This document shows, in pieces, positions 9,909-24,210 of a stretch of DNA of 64,000 nucleotides. Origin of the DNA: Limnoperna fortunei (lineage: Eukaryota > Mollusca > Bivalvia > Mytilida > Modiolidae); assembly GCA_944474755.1 (NCBI GenBank), contig OX104122.1:17804641-17868640 (forward strand). The letters are read 5' to 3'. The translations under genes were made by a program, and so were the position numbers. Position 1 is the stretch's first letter; each line of letters starts with the position of its first letter. The notes below the pieces were generated by a model. It did no database searches, was not told the origin of the DNA, and saw only the letters and a list, made by a program, of their open reading frames with translations.

Positions 9909-12900
9909 GTACATTTTATTGACTGGTTCTTTATTCAGTTTTGTACAGTTTATTGACTGGTTCTTTATTGAGTTTTGTACATTTTATTGACCGGTTCTTT
10001 ATTCAGTTTTGTACAGTTTATTGACTGTTTCTTTATTGAGTTCTGTACAGTTTATTGACTGGTTCTTTCTTGAGTTTTGTACAGTTTATTGACTGTTTCT
10101 TTATTTAGTTTCGTACAGTTTATCGGCTGATTCTTTATTGAGTTTTGTACAATTTATTGACTGGTTCTTTATTGAATTTTGTACAGTTTATTGACTGTTT
10201 CTTTATTGATTGAATTTTGTATAGTTTATTGACTGGTACTTTATTGAGTTTTGTACAGTTTATTGACTGGTTCTTTATTGAGTTTTGTACATTTTATTGA
10301 CTGTTTCTTTATTAAGTTTGTGTACAATTTATTGATTGGTACTTTATTTATTTTTGTACAGTTTATTGACTGTTTCTTTATTTAGTTTTGTGCAGTTTAT
10401 TGACTGTTTCTTTATTGAGTTTTGTACAGTTTATTGACTGTTTCTTTATAGAGTTTTGTACAGTTTACTGACTTGTTCTTTACTGAATTTTGTACAGTTT
10501 ATTGACTGGTTCTTATTGAGTTTTGTACATTTTATTGACTTGTTCTTTATTCAGTTTTGTACAGTTTATTGACTGGTTCTTTATTGAGTTTTGTACAGTT
10601 TATTGACTGGTTCTTTATTAAGTTTTGTACAGTTTATTGACTGTTTCTTTATTGCGTTTTGTACAGTTTATTGACTGGTTCTTTATTGAGTTTTGTACAG
10701 TTTATTGATTGGTTCTTTATTGAGTTTTGTACAGTTTATTGACTGGTTCTTTGTTGAGTTTTGTACATTTTATTGACTGGTTCTTTATTCAGTTTTGTAC
10801 AGTTTATTGACTGGTTCTTTATTGAGTTTTGTACATTTTATTGACTGGTTCTTTATTCAGTTTTGTACAGTTTATTGACTGTTTCTTTATTGAGTTTTGT
10901 ACAGTTTATTGACTGGTTCTTTGTTGAGTTTTGTACAGTTTATTGACTGTTTCTTTATTTTGTTTCGTACAGTTTATCGACTGGTTCTTTATTGAGTTTT
11001 GTACAATTTATTGACTGGTTCTTTATTGAATTTTGTACAGTTTATTGACTGTTTCTTTATTGATTGAATTTTGTATAGTTTATTGACTGGTTCTTTATTG
11101 AGTTTTGTACAGTTGATTGATTGGTTCTTTATTGAGTTTTGTACAGTTTATTGACTGGTTCTTTATTGAGTTTTGTACATTTTATTGACTGGTTCTTTAT
11201 TCAGTTTTGTACAGTTTATTGACTGGTTCTTTGTTGAGTTTTGTACAGTTTATTGACTTGTTCTTTATTGAATTTTGTACAGTTTATTGACTGTTTCTTT
11301 ATTGATTGAGTTTTGTACAGTTTATTGTCTGGTTCTTTATTGAGTTTTGTACAGTTTATTGACTGATTCTTTATTGAGTTTTGTACAGTTTATTGACTGG
11401 TTCTTTATTGCGTTTTGTACAGTTATTGACTGTTTCTTTATTGAGTTTTGTACAGTTTATAGACTGTTTCTTTATTGAGTTTTGTACAGTTTATTGACGG
11501 GTTCTTTATTGAGTTTTGTACAGTTTATTGACTGTTTCTTTATTCAGTTTTGTATAGTTTATTGACTGTTTCTTTATTTATCTTTGTACAGTTTATTGAC
11601 TGGTTCTTTATTTTGTTTTGTGCAGTTTATTGACTGTTTCTTTAATTAGTTTTGTACTGTTTATTGACTGGTTCTTTATTAAGTTTTGTACAGTTTACTG
11701 ACTGGTTCTTTATTGAGTTTTGTACATTTTATTGACTGGTTCTTTATTCAGTTTTGTACAGTTTATTGACTGTTTCTTTATTGCGTTTTGTACAGTTTAT
11801 TGACTGGTTCTTTATTGAGTTTTGTACAGTTTATTGACTGTTTCTTTATAGAGTTTTGTACAGTTTACTGACTTGTTCTTTACTGAATTTTGTACAGTTT
11901 ATTGACTGTTTCTTTTTGAGTTTTGTACAGTTTATTGACTGTTTCTTTATAGAGTTTTGTACAGTTTACTGACTTGTTCTTTACTGAATTTTGTACAGTT
12001 TATTGACTGGTTCTTTATTGAGTTTTGTACAGTTTCTTGACTGATTCTTTATTGAGTTTTGTACAGTTCATTGACTGTTTTTTTTTTGGTTGAGTTTTGT
12101 ACAGTTCATTGACTGGTTCTTTATTGAGTTTTGTACAGTTTCTTGACTGATTCTTTATTAAGTTTTGTACAGTTTACTGACTGGTTCTTTCTTGAGTTTT
12201 GTACAGTTTATTGACTGTTTCTTTATTGAGTTTTGTACAATTTATTGACTGTTTCTTTATTGAGTTTTGTACAGTTTATTGACTGGTTCTTTATTGAGTT
12301 TTGTACAATTTATTGACTGTTTCTTTATTGAGTTTTGTACAGTTTATTGACTGGTTCTTTATTGAGTTTTGTACAGTTTATTGACTGGTTCCTTATTGAG
12401 TTTTGTACAGTTTATTGACTGGTTCTTTATTGAGTTTTGTACAGTTTATTGACTGGTTCTTTATTAAGTTTTGTACAGTTTATTGACTGGTTCTTTATTG
12501 AGTTTTGTACATTTTATTGACTTGTTCTTTATTCAGTTTTGTACAGTTTATTGACTGTTTCTTTATTGCGTTTTGCAGTTTATTGACTGGTTCTTTATTG
12601 AGTTTTGTACAGTTTATTGATTTGTTCTTTATTGAGTTTTGTACAGTTTATTGACTGGTTCTTTATTGAGTTTTGTACATTTTATTGACTGGTTCTTTAT
12701 TCAGTTTTGTACAGTTTATTGACTGGTTCTTTATTGAGTTTTGTACATTTTATTGACCGGTTCTTTATTCAGTTTTGTACAGTTTATTGACTGTTTCTTT
12801 ATTGAGTTCTGTACAGTTTATTGACTGGTTCTTTCTTGAGTTTTGTACAGTTTATTGACTGTTTCTTTATTTAGTTTCGTACAGTTTATCGGCTGATTCT

Positions 12901-13018
12901 TTATTGAGTTTTGTACAATTTATTGACTGGTTCTTTATTGAATTTTGTACAGTTTATTGACTGTTTCTTTATTGATTGAATTTTGTATAGTTTATTGACT
13001 GGTTCTTTATTGAGTTTT
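9909..13018 (+). repeat. Mosaic block: matches 1.57-2.97 kb, then 4.9-6.6 kb
   Basis: Up to about 11,303 this stretch follows 1,571-2,967 at a spacing of 8,338 bp. After the shared marker (2,769 and 11,107) it switches and follows the block starting at 4,893, including TATAGACTG, GACGGG, the poly-T unit and the two-base deletion unit. A change of partner within one continuous array is what unequal crossover or gene conversion between blocks would leave. Confidence 0.68.
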
Positions 13019-16000
13019 GTACAGTTGATTGATTGGTTCTTTATTGAGTTTTGTACAGTTTATTGACTGGTTCTTTATTGAGTTTTGTACATTTTATTGA
13101 CTGGTTCTTTATTCAGTTTTGTACAGTTTATTGACTGTTTCTTTATTTAATTTTGTACAGTTTATTGACTGTTTCTTTATTGATTGAGTTTTGTACAGTT
13201 TATTGTCTGGTTCTTTATTGAGTTTTGTACAGTTTATTGACTGATTCTTTATTGAGTTTTGTACAGTTTATTGACTGGTTCTTTATTGCGTTTTGTACAG
13301 TTATTGACTGTTTCTTTATTGAGTTTTGTACAGTTTATTGACTGTTTCTTTATTGAGTTTTGTACAGTTTATTGACTGTTTCTTTATTGAGTTTTGTACA
13401 GTTTATTGACTGGTTCTTTATTCAGTTTTGTATAGTTTATTGACTGTTTCTTTATTTAGCTTTGTACAGTTTATTGACTGGTTCTTTATTTTGTTTTGTG
13501 CAGTTTATTGACTGTTTCTTTAATTAGTTTTGTACAGTTTATTGACTGGTTCTTTATTCAGTTTTCTATAGTTTATTGACTGTTTCTTTATTTAGTTTTG
13601 TACAGTTTATTGACTGTTTCTTTATTGAGTTTTGTACAGTTTATTGACTGGTTCTTTATTGAGTTTTGTACAGTTTATTGACTGGTTCTTTATTCAGTTT
13701 TCTATAGTTTATTGACTGTTTCTTTATTTAGTTTTGTACAGTTTATTGACTTTTTTCTTTATTGAGTTTTGTACAGTTTATTGACTGGTTCTTTGTTCAG
13801 TTTTGTACAGTTTATTGACTGGTTCTTTATTGAGTGTTGTACATTTTATTGACTGGTTCTTTATTCAGTTTTGTACAGTTTATTGACTGTTTCTTTATTG
13901 CGTTTTGTACAGTTTATTGACTGGTTCTTTATTGAGTTTTGTACAGTTTATTGACTGTTTCTTTATAGAGTTTTGTACAGTTTACTGACTTGTTCTTTAC
14001 TGAATTTTGTACAGTTTATTGACTGTTTCTTTTTGAGTTTTGTACAGTTTATTGACTGTTTCTTTATAGAGTTTTGTACAGTTTACTGACTTGTTCTTTA
14101 CTGAATTTTGTACAGTTTATTGACTGGTCCTTTATTGAGTTTTGTACAGTTTCTTGACTGATTCTTTATTGAGTTTTGTACAGTTCATTGACTGTTTTTT
14201 TTGATTGAGTTTTGTACAGTTCATTGACTGGTTCTTTATTGAGTTTTGTACAGTTTCTTGACTGATTCTTTATTGAGTTTTGTACAGTTTATTGACTGGT
14301 TCTTTCTGGAGTTTTGTACAGTTTATTGACTGTTTCTTTATTGAGTTTTGTACAATTTATTGACTGTTTCTTTATTGAGTTTTGTACAGTTTATTGACTG
14401 GTTCTTTATTGAGTTTTGTACAATTTATTGACTGTTTCTTTATTGAGTTTTGTACAGTTTATTGACTGGTTCTTTATTGAGTTTTGTACAGTTTATTGAC
14501 TGGTTCCTTATTCAGTTTTGTAAAGTTTATTGACCGGTTCTTTAGTGAGTTTTGTACAGTTTATTGACTGGTTTTTTATTAAGTTTTGTACAGTTTATTG
14601 ACTGGTTCTATATTGAGTTTTGTACATTTTATTGACTTGTTCTTTATTCAGTTTTGTACAGTTTATTGACTGTTTCTTTATTGCGTTTTGTACAGTTTAT
14701 TGACTGGTTCTTTATTGAGTTTTGTACAGTTTATTGATTGGTTCTTTATTGAGTTTTGTACAGTTTATTGACTGGTTCTTTATTGAGTTTTGTACATTTT
14801 ATTGACTGGTTTGTTTATTCAGTTTTGTAAAGTTTATTGACTGTTTCTTTATTGAGTTTTGTACAGTTTACTGACTGTTTCTATATAGAGTTTTGTACAG
14901 TTTACTGACTTGTTCTTTACTGAATTTTGTACAGTTTGTTGACTGTTTCTTTTTTGAGTTTAGTACAGTTTATTGACTGGTTCTTTGTTGAGTTTTATAC
15001 AGTTTATTGACTGGTTCTTTATTTAGTTTCGTACAGTTTATCGACTGTTTCTTTATTGCGTTTTGTACAGTTTATTGACTGGTTGTTTATTGAGTTTTGT
15101 ACAGTTTATTGATTGGTTCTTTATTGAGTTTTGGACAGTTTATTGACTGGTTCTTTATTGAGTTTTGTACATTTTATTGACTGGTTCTTTATTCAGTTTT
15201 GTACAGTTTATTGACTGGTTCTTTATTGAGTTTTGTACATTTTATTGACTGGTTCTTTATTCAGTTTTGTACAGTTTATTGACTGTTTCTTTATTGGGTT
15301 TTGTACAGTTTATTGACTGGTTCTTTACTGAGTTTTGTACAGTTTATTGATTGGTTCTTTATTGAGTTTTGTACAGTTTATTGACTGTTTCTTTATAGAG
15401 TTTTTTACAGTTTACTGACTTGTTCTTTACTGAATTTTGTACAGTTTGTTGACTGTTTCTTTATTTAGTTTTGTACAGTTTATTGACTGTTTCTTTATTG
15501 AGTTTTGTACAGTTTATTGACTGTTTCTTTATTGAGTTTTGTACAGTTTATTGACTGGTTCTTTATTCAGTTTTCTATAGTTTATTGACTGTTTCTTTAT
15601 TTAGTTTTGTACAGTTTATTGACTGTTTCTTTATTGAGTTTTGTACAGTTTATTGACTTTTTTCTTTATTGAGTTTTGTACAGTTTATTGACTGGTTCTT
15701 TGTTCAGTTTTGTACAGTTTATTGACTGGTTCTTTATTGAGTGTTGTACATTTTATTGACTGGTTCTTTATTCAGTTTTGTACAGTTTATTGACTGTTTC
15801 TTTATTGCGTTTTGTACAGGTTATTGACTGGTTCTTTATTGAGTTTTGTACAGTTTATTGACTGTTTCTTTATAGAGTTTTGTACAGTTTACTGACTTGT
15901 TCTTTACTGAATTTTGTACAGTTTATTGACTGTTTCTTTTTGAGTTTTGTACAGTTTATTGACTGTTTCTTTATAGAGTTTTGTACAGTTTACTGACTTG

Positions 16001-18100
16001 TTCTTTACTGAATTTTGTACAGTTTATTGACTGGTCCTTTATTGAGTTTTGTACAGTTTCTTGACTGATTCTTTATTGAGTTTTGTACAGTTCATTGACT
16101 GTTTTTTTTGATTGAGTTTTGTACAGTTCATTGACTGGTTCTTTATTGAGTTTTGTACAGTTTCTTGACTGATTCTTTATTGAGTTTTGTACAGTTTATT
16201 GACTGGTTCTTTCTGGAGTTTGTACAGTTTATTGACTGTTTCTTTATTGAGTTTTGTACAATTTATTGACTGTTTCTTTATTGAGTTTTGTACAGTTTAT
16301 TGACTGGTTCTTTATTGAGTTTTGTACAATTTATTGACTGTTTCTTTATTGAGTTTTGTACAGTTTATTGACTGGTTCTTTATTGAGTTTTGTACAGTTT
16401 ATTGACTGGTTCCTTATTCAGTTTTGTACAGTTTATTGACCGGTTCTTTATTGAGTTTTGTACAGTTTATTGACTGGTTCTTTATTAAGTTTTGTACAGT
16501 TTATTGACTGGTTCTTTATTGAGTTTTGTACATTTTATTGACTTGTTCTTTATTCAGTTTTGTACCGTTTATTGACTGTTTCTTTATTCAGTTTTGTACA
16601 GTTTATTGACTGGTTCTTTATTGAGTTTTGTACAGTTTATTGATTGGTTCTTTATTGAGTTTTGTACAGTTTATTGACTGGTTCTTTATTGAGTTTTGTA
16701 CATTTTATTGACTGGTTCTTTATTCAGTTTTGTAAAGTTTATTGACTGGTTCTTTATTGAGTTTTGTACATTTTATTGACTGGTTCTTTATTCAGTTTTG
16801 TACAGTTAATTGACTGTTTCTTTATTGAGTTTTGTACAGTTTACTGACTGTTTCTATATAGAGTTTTGTACAGTTTACTGACTTGTTCTTTACTGAATTT
16901 TGTACAGTTTGTTGACTGTTTCTTTTTTGAGTTTAGTACAGTTTATTGACTGGTTCTTTGTTGAGTTTTATACAGTTTATTGACTGGTTCTTTATTTAGT
17001 TTCGTACAGTTTATCGACTGTTTCTTTATTCCGTTTTGTACAGTTTATTGACTGGTTCTTTATTGAGTTTTGTACAGTTTATTGATTGGTTCTTTATTGA
17101 GTTTTGGACAGTTTATTGACTGGTTCTTTATTGAGTTTTGTACATTTTATTGACTGGTTCTTTATTCAGTTTTGTACAGTTTATTGACTGGTTCTTTATT
17201 GAGTTTTGTACATTTTATTGACTGGTTCTTTATTAAGTTTTGTACAGTTTATTGACTGTTTCTTTATTGGGTTTTGTACAGTTTATTGACTGGTTCTTTA
17301 CTGAGTTTTGTACAGTTTATTGATTGGTTCTTTATTGAGTTTTGTACAGTTTATTGACTGGTTCCTTATTCAGTTTTGTACAGTTTATTGACCGGTTCTT
17401 TATTGAGTTTTGTACAGTTTATTGACTGGTTCTTTATTAAGTTTTGTACAGTTTATTGACTGGTTCTTTATTGAGTTTTGTACATTTTATTGACTGGTTC
17501 TTTATTCAGTTTTGTACAGTTTATTGACTGTTTCTTTATTGGGTTTTGTACAGTTTATTGACTGGTTCTTTACTGAGTTTTGTACAGTTTATTGATTGGT
17601 TCTTTATTGAGTTTTGTACAGTTTATTGACTGTTTCTTTATAGAGTTTTTTACAGTTTACTGACTTGTTCTTTACTGAATTTTGTACAGTTTGTTGACTG
17701 TTTCTTTTTTGAGTTTTGTACAGTTTATTGACTGGTTCTTTGTTGAGTTTTGTACAGTTTATTGACTGGTTCTTTATTTAGTTTCGTACAGTTTATCGAC
17801 TGGTTCTTTATTGAGTTTTGTACAATATATTGACTGGTTCTTTATTGAATTTTGTACAGTTCATTGACTGTTTCTTTTTTGATTGAGTTTTGTACAGTTC
17901 ATTGACTTGTTCCTTATTGAGTTTTGTACAGTTTCTTGACTGATTCTTTATTGAGTTTTGTACAGTTTATTGACTGGTTCTTTATTGAGTTTTGTACAGT
18001 TTATTGACTGGTTCCTTATTCAGTTTTGTACAGTTTATTGACTGGTTCTTTATTGAGTTTTGTACAGTTTATTGACTAGTTCTTTGTTGAGTTTTGTACA
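13019..18100 (+). repeat. Higher-order region with internal duplication of about 1.9 kb
   Basis: The region begins like the 6,633 block (GTACAGTTGATTGATTGG, TTATTTAATTTTG) and follows it to GTTTTCTATAG near 13,560, then takes new units. TATTGACTTTTTTC occurs at about 13,745 and 15,652 (spacing 1,907). Units after each run in parallel: GAGTGTTGTAC, TATAGAG, the 8-T poly-T unit, CTTTCTGGAG and CTATATAGAG. The later part (15.4 and 17.6 kb) holds GAGTTTTTTACAG units and ACAATATATTG (17,822), which reappear in quantity at 45-55 kb. Confidence 0.65.
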
Positions 18101-21100
18101 GTTTATTAACTGTTTCTTTATTTAGTTTCGTACAGTTTATCGACTGGTTCTTTATTGAGTTTTGTACAATTTATTGACTGGTTCTTTATTGAATTTTGTA
18201 CAGTTTATTGACTGTTTCTTTATTGATTGAGTTTTGTACAGTTTATTGACTGGTTCTTTATTGAGTTTTGTACAGTTTATTGATTGGTTCTTTATTGAAT
18301 TTTGTACAGTTTATTGACTGGTTCTTTATTGAGTTTTGTACATTTTATTGACTGGTTCTTTATTCAGTTTTGTACAGTTTATTGACTGTTTCTTTATTAA
18401 GTTTTGTACAGTTTATTGACTGTTTCTTTATTTAGTTTCGTACAGTTTATCGACTGGTTCTATATTGAGTTTTGTACAATTTATTGACTGGTTCTTTATT
18501 GATTGAGTTTTGTACAGTTTATTGTCTGGTTCTTTATTGAGTTTTGTACAGTTTATTGACTGATTCTTTATTGAGTTTTGTACAGTTTATTGACTGGTTC
18601 TTTATTGCGTTTTGTACAGTTATTGACTGTTTCTTTATTGAGTTTTGTACAGTTTATTGACTGTTTCTTTATTGAGTTTTGTACAGTTTATTGACTGTTT
18701 CTTTATTGATTGAGTTTTGTACAGTTTATTGTCTGGTTCTTTATTGAGTTTTGTACAGTTTATTGACTGATTCTTTATTGAGTTTTGTACAGTTTATTGA
18801 CTGGTTCTTTATTGCGTTTTGTACAGTTATTGACTGTTTCTTTCTTGAGTTTTGTACAGTTTATTGACTGTTTCTTTATTGAGTTTTGTACAGTTTATTG
18901 ACTGTTTCTTTATTGAGTTTTGTACAGTTTATTGACTGGTTCTTTATTCAGTTTTGTATAGTTTATTGACTGTTTCTTTATTTAGCTTTGTACAGTTTAT
19001 TGACTGATTCTTTATTTTGTTTTGTGCAGTTTATTGACTGTTTCTTTGATTAGTTTTGTACAGTTTATTGACTGGTTCTTTATTCAGTTTTCTATAGTTT
19101 ATTGACGGTTTCTTTATTTAGTTTTGTACAGTTTATTGACTGTTTCTTTATTGAGTTTTGTACAGTTTATTGACTGTTTCTTTATTGAGTTTTGTACAGT
19201 TTATTGACTGGTTCTTTATTCAGTTTTCTATAGTTTATTGACTGTTTATTTATTTAGTTTTGTACAGTTTATTGACTGGTTCTTTGTTCAGTTTTGTACA
19301 GTTTATTGACTGGTTCTTTATTGAGTGTTGTACATTTTATTGACTGGTTCTTTATTCAGTTTTGTACAGTTTATTGACTGTTTCTTTATTGCGTTTTGTA
19401 CAGTTTATTGACTGTTTCTTTATAGAGTTTTGTACAGTTTACTGACTTGTTCTTTACTGAATTTTGTACAGTTTATTGACTGTTTCTTTATTGAGTTTTG
19501 TACAGTTTATTGACTGGTTCTTTATTGAGTTTTGTACAGTTGATTGACTGGTTCCTTATTCAGTTTTGTACAGTTTATTGACCGGTTCTTTATTGAGTTT
19601 TGTACAGTTTATTGACTGGTTCTTTATTAAGTTTTGTACAGTTTATTGACTGGTTCTTTATTGAGTTTTGTACATTTTATTGACTTGTTCTTTATTCAGT
19701 TTTGTACAGTTTATTGACTGTTTCTTTATTGCGTTTTGTACAGTTTATTGACTGGTTCTTTATTGAGTTTTGTACAGTTTATTGATTGGTTCTTTATTGA
19801 GTTTTGTACAGTTTATTGACTGGTTCTTTATTGAGTTTTGTACATTTTATTGACTGGTTCTTTATTCAGTTTTGTACAGTTTATTGACTGGTTCTTTATT
19901 GAGTTTTGTACAGTTTATTGACTGGTTCTTTATTCAGTTTTGTACAGTTAATTGACTGTTTCTTTATTGAGTTTTGTACAGTTTATTGACAGTTTCTTTA
20001 TTGAGTTTTGTACAGTTTATTGACTGGTTCTTTGTTGAGTTTTGTACAGTTTATTGACTGTTTCTTTATTTAGTTTCGTACAGTTTATCGACTGGTTCTA
20101 TATTGAGTTTTGTACAATTTATTGACTGGTTCTTTATTGAATTTTGTACAGTTTATTGACTGTTTCTTTATTGATTGAATTTTGTACAGTTTATTGACTG
20201 GTTCTTTATTGAGTTTTGTTCAGTTTATTGATTGGTTCTTTATTGAGTTTTGTACAGTTTATTGACTGGTTCTTTATTCAGTTTTGTACATTTTATTGAC
20301 TGGTTCTTTATTGAGTTTTGTACAGTTTATTGACTGTCTCTTTATAGAGTTTTGTACAGTTTACTGACTTGTTCTTTACTGAATTTTGTACAGTTTATTG
20401 ACTGTTTCTTTATTGAGTTTTGTACAGTTTATTGACTGGTTCTTTATTGAGTTTTGTACAGTTTATTGACTGGTTCCTTATTCAGTTTTGTACAGTTTAT
20501 TGACCGGTTCTTTATTGAGTTTTGTACAGTTTATTGACTGGTTCTTTATTAAGTTTTGTACAGTTTATTGACTGGTTCTTTATTGAGTTTTGTACATTTT
20601 ATTGACTTGTTCTTTATTCAGTTTTGTACAGTTTATTGACTGTTTCTTTATTGCGTTTTGTACAGTTTATTGACTGGTTCTTTATTGAGTTTTGTACAGT
20701 TTATTGATTGGTTCTTTATTGAGTTTTGTACAGTTTATTGACTGGTTCTTTATTGAGTTTTGTACATTTTATTGACTGGTTCTTTATTCAGTTTTGTAAA
20801 GTTTATTGACTGGTTCTTTATTGAGTTTTGTACATTTTATTGACTGGTTCTTTATTCAGTTTTGTACAGTTAATTGACTGTTTCTTTATTGAGTTTTGTA
20901 CAGTTTATTGACAGTTTCTTTATTGAGTTTTGTACAGTTTATTGACTGGTTCTTTGTTGAGTTTTGTACAGTTTATTGACTGTTTCTTTATTTAGTTTCG
21001 TACAGTTTATCGACTGGTTCTTTATTGAGTTTTGTACAATTTATTGACTGGTTCTTTATTGAATTTTGTACAGTTTATTGACTGTTTCTTTATTGATTGA

Positions 21101-24100
21101 ATTTTGTACAGTTTATTGACTGGTTCTTTATTGAGTTTTGTACAGTTTATTGATTGGTTCTTTATTGAATTTTGTACAGTTTATTGACTGGTTCTTTATT
21201 GAGTTTTGTACATTTTATTGACTGGTTCTTTATTCAGTTTTGTACAGTTTATTGACTGTTTCTTTATTAAGTTTTGTACAGTTTATTGACTGTTTCTTTA
21301 TTTAGTTTCGTACAGTTTATCGACTGGTTCTATATTGAGTTTTGTACAATTTATTGACTGGTTCTTTATTGATTGAGTTTTGTACAGTTTATTGTCTGGT
21401 TCTTTATTGAGTTTTGTACAGTTTATTGACTGATTCTTTATTGAGTTTTGTACAGTTTATTGACTGGTTCTTTATTGCGTTTTGTACAGTTATTGACTGT
21501 TTCTTTATTGAGTTTTGTACAGTTTATTGACTGTTTCTTTATTGAGTTTTGTACAGTTTATTGACTGTTTCTTTATTGATTGAGTTTTGTACAGTTTATT
21601 GTCTGGTTCTTTATTGAGTTTTGTACAGTTTATTGACTGATTCTTTATTGAGTTTTGTACAGTTTATTGACTGGTTCTTTATTGCGTTTTGTACAGTTAT
21701 TGACTGTTTCTTTCTTGAGTTTTGTACAGTTTATTGACTGTTTCTTTATTGAGTTTTGTACAGTTTATTGACTGTTTCTTTATTGAGTTTTGTACAGTTT
21801 ATTGACTGGTTCTTTATTCAGTTTTGTATAGTTTATTGACTGTTTCTTTATTTAGCTTTGTACAGTTTATTGACTGATTCTTTATTTTGTTTTGTGCAGT
21901 TTATTGACTGTTTCTTTGATTAGTTTTGTACAGTTTATTGACTGTTTCTTTATTCAGTTTTCTATAGTTTATTGACGGTTTCTTTATTTAGTTTTGTACA
22001 GTTTATTGACTGTTTCTTTATTGAGTTTTGTACAGTTTATTGACTGGTTCTTTATTCAGTTTTCTATAGTTTATTGACTGTTTATTTATTTAGTTTTGTA
22101 CAGTTTATTGACTGGTTCTTTGTTCAGTTTTGTACAGTTTATTGACTGGTTCTTTATTGAGTGTTGTACATTTTATTGACTGGTTCTTTATTCAGTTTTG
22201 TACAGTTTATTGACTGTTTCTTTATTGCGTTTTGTACAGTTTATTGACTGTTTCTTTATAGAGTTTTGTACAGTTTACTGACTTGTTCTTTACTGAATTT
22301 TGTACAGTTTATTGACTGTTTCTTTATTGAGTTTTGTACAGTTTATTGACTGGTTCTTTATTGAGTTTTGTACAGTTTATTGACTGGTTCCTTATTGAGT
22401 TTTGTACATTTTATTGACCGGTTCTTTATTGAGTTTTGTACAGTTTATTGACTGGTTCTTTATTAAGTTTTGTACAGTTTATTGACTGGTTCTTTATTGA
22501 GTTTTGTACATTTTATTGACTTGTTCTTTATTCAGTTTTGTACAGTTTATTGACTGTTTCTTTATTGCGTTTTGTACAGTTTATTGACTGGTTCTTTATT
22601 GAGTTTTGTACAGTTTATTGATTGGTTCTTTATTGAGTTTTGTACAGTTTATTGACTGGTTCTTTATTGAGTTTTGTACATTTTATTGACTGGTTCTTTA
22701 TTCAGTTTTGTACAGTTTATTGACTGGTTCTTTATTGAGTTTTGTACATTTTATTGACTGGTTCTTTATTCAGTTTTGTACAGTTAATTGACTGTTTCTT
22801 TATTGAGTTTTGTACAGTTTATTGACAGTTTCTTTATTGAGTTTTGTACAGTTTATTGACTGGTTCTTTGTTGAGTTTTGTACAGTTTATTGACTGTTTC
22901 TTTATTTAGTTTCGTACAGTTTATCGACTGGTTCTATATTGAGTTTTGTACAATTTATTGACTGGTTCTTTATTGAATTTTGTACAGTTTATTGACTGTT
23001 TCTTTATTGATTGAATTTTGAACAGTTTATTGACTGGTTCTTTATTGAGTTTTGTTCAGTTTATTGATTGGTTCTTTATTGAGTTTTGTACAGTTTATTG
23101 ACTGGTTCTTTATTCAGTTTTGTACAGTTTATTGACTGGTTCTTTATTGAGTTTTGTACAGTTTATTGACTGTCTCTTTATAGAGTTTTGTACAGTTTAC
23201 TGACTTGTTCTTTACTGAATTTTGTACAGTTTATTGACTGTTTCTTTATTGAGTTTTGTACAGTTTATTGACTGGTTCTTTATTGAGTTTTGTACAGTTT
23301 ATTGACTGGTTCCTTATTCAGTTTTGTACAGTTTATTGACCGGTTCTTTATTGAGTTTTGTACAGTTTATTGACTGGTTCTTTATTAAGTTTTGTACAGT
23401 TTATTGACTGGTTCTTTATTGAGTTTTGTACATTTTATTGACTTGTTCTTTATTCAGTTTTGTACAGTTTATTGACTGTTTCTTTATTGAGTTTTGTACA
23501 GTTTATTGACTGGTTCTTTATTGAGTTTTGTACAGTTTATTGATTGGTTCTTTATTGAGTTTTGTACAGTTTATTGACTGGTTCTTTATTGAGTTTTGTA
23601 CATTTTATTGACTGGTTCTTTATTCAGTTTTGTAAAGTTTATTGACTGGTTCTTTATTGAGTTTTGTGCATTTTATTGACTGGTTCTTTATTCAGTTTTG
23701 TACAGTTAATTGACTGTTTCTTTATTGAGTTTTGTACAGTTTATTGACAGTTTCTTTATTGAGTTTTGTACAGTTTATTGACTGGTTCTTTGTTGAGTTT
23801 TGTACAGTTTATTGACTGTTTCTTTATTTAGTTTCGTACAGTTTATCGACTGGTTCTTTATTGAGTTTTGTACAATTTATTGACTGGTTCTTTATTGAAT
23901 TTTGTACAGTTTATTGACTGTTTCTTTATTGATTGAATTTTGTACAGTTTATTGACTGGTTCTTTATTGAGTTTTGTTCAGTTTATTGATTGGTTCTTTA
24001 TTGAGTTTTGTACAGTTTATTGACTGGTTCTTTATTCAGTTTTGTACATTTTATTGACTGGTTCTTTATTCAGTTTTGTACAGTATATTGACTGTTTCTT

Positions 24101-24210
24101 TATTAAGTTTTGTACAGTTTACTGACTGGTTCTTTGTTTAGTTTTGTACAGTTTATTGACTGTTTCTTTATTTAGTTTCGTACAGTTTATCGACTGGTTC
24201 TATATTGAGT
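18101..24210 (+). repeat. Two copies of a higher-order unit of about 2.85 kb
   Basis: 18,121 onward is repeated from 20,991 (spacing 2,870, falling to 2,836 after one 34-bp unit is missing in the second copy near 22,020). Shared landmarks are the double TATTGTCTGG units, CTTTGATTAGTTTTG, GACGGTTTC, GAGTGTTGTAC, GTTCCTTATT (about 19,550 and 22,386), CAGTTAATTGAC and TGACTGTCTC (20,331 and 23,167). The second copy runs to about 24,200 (CTATATTGAG at 21,331 and 24,201). Confidence 0.7.
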
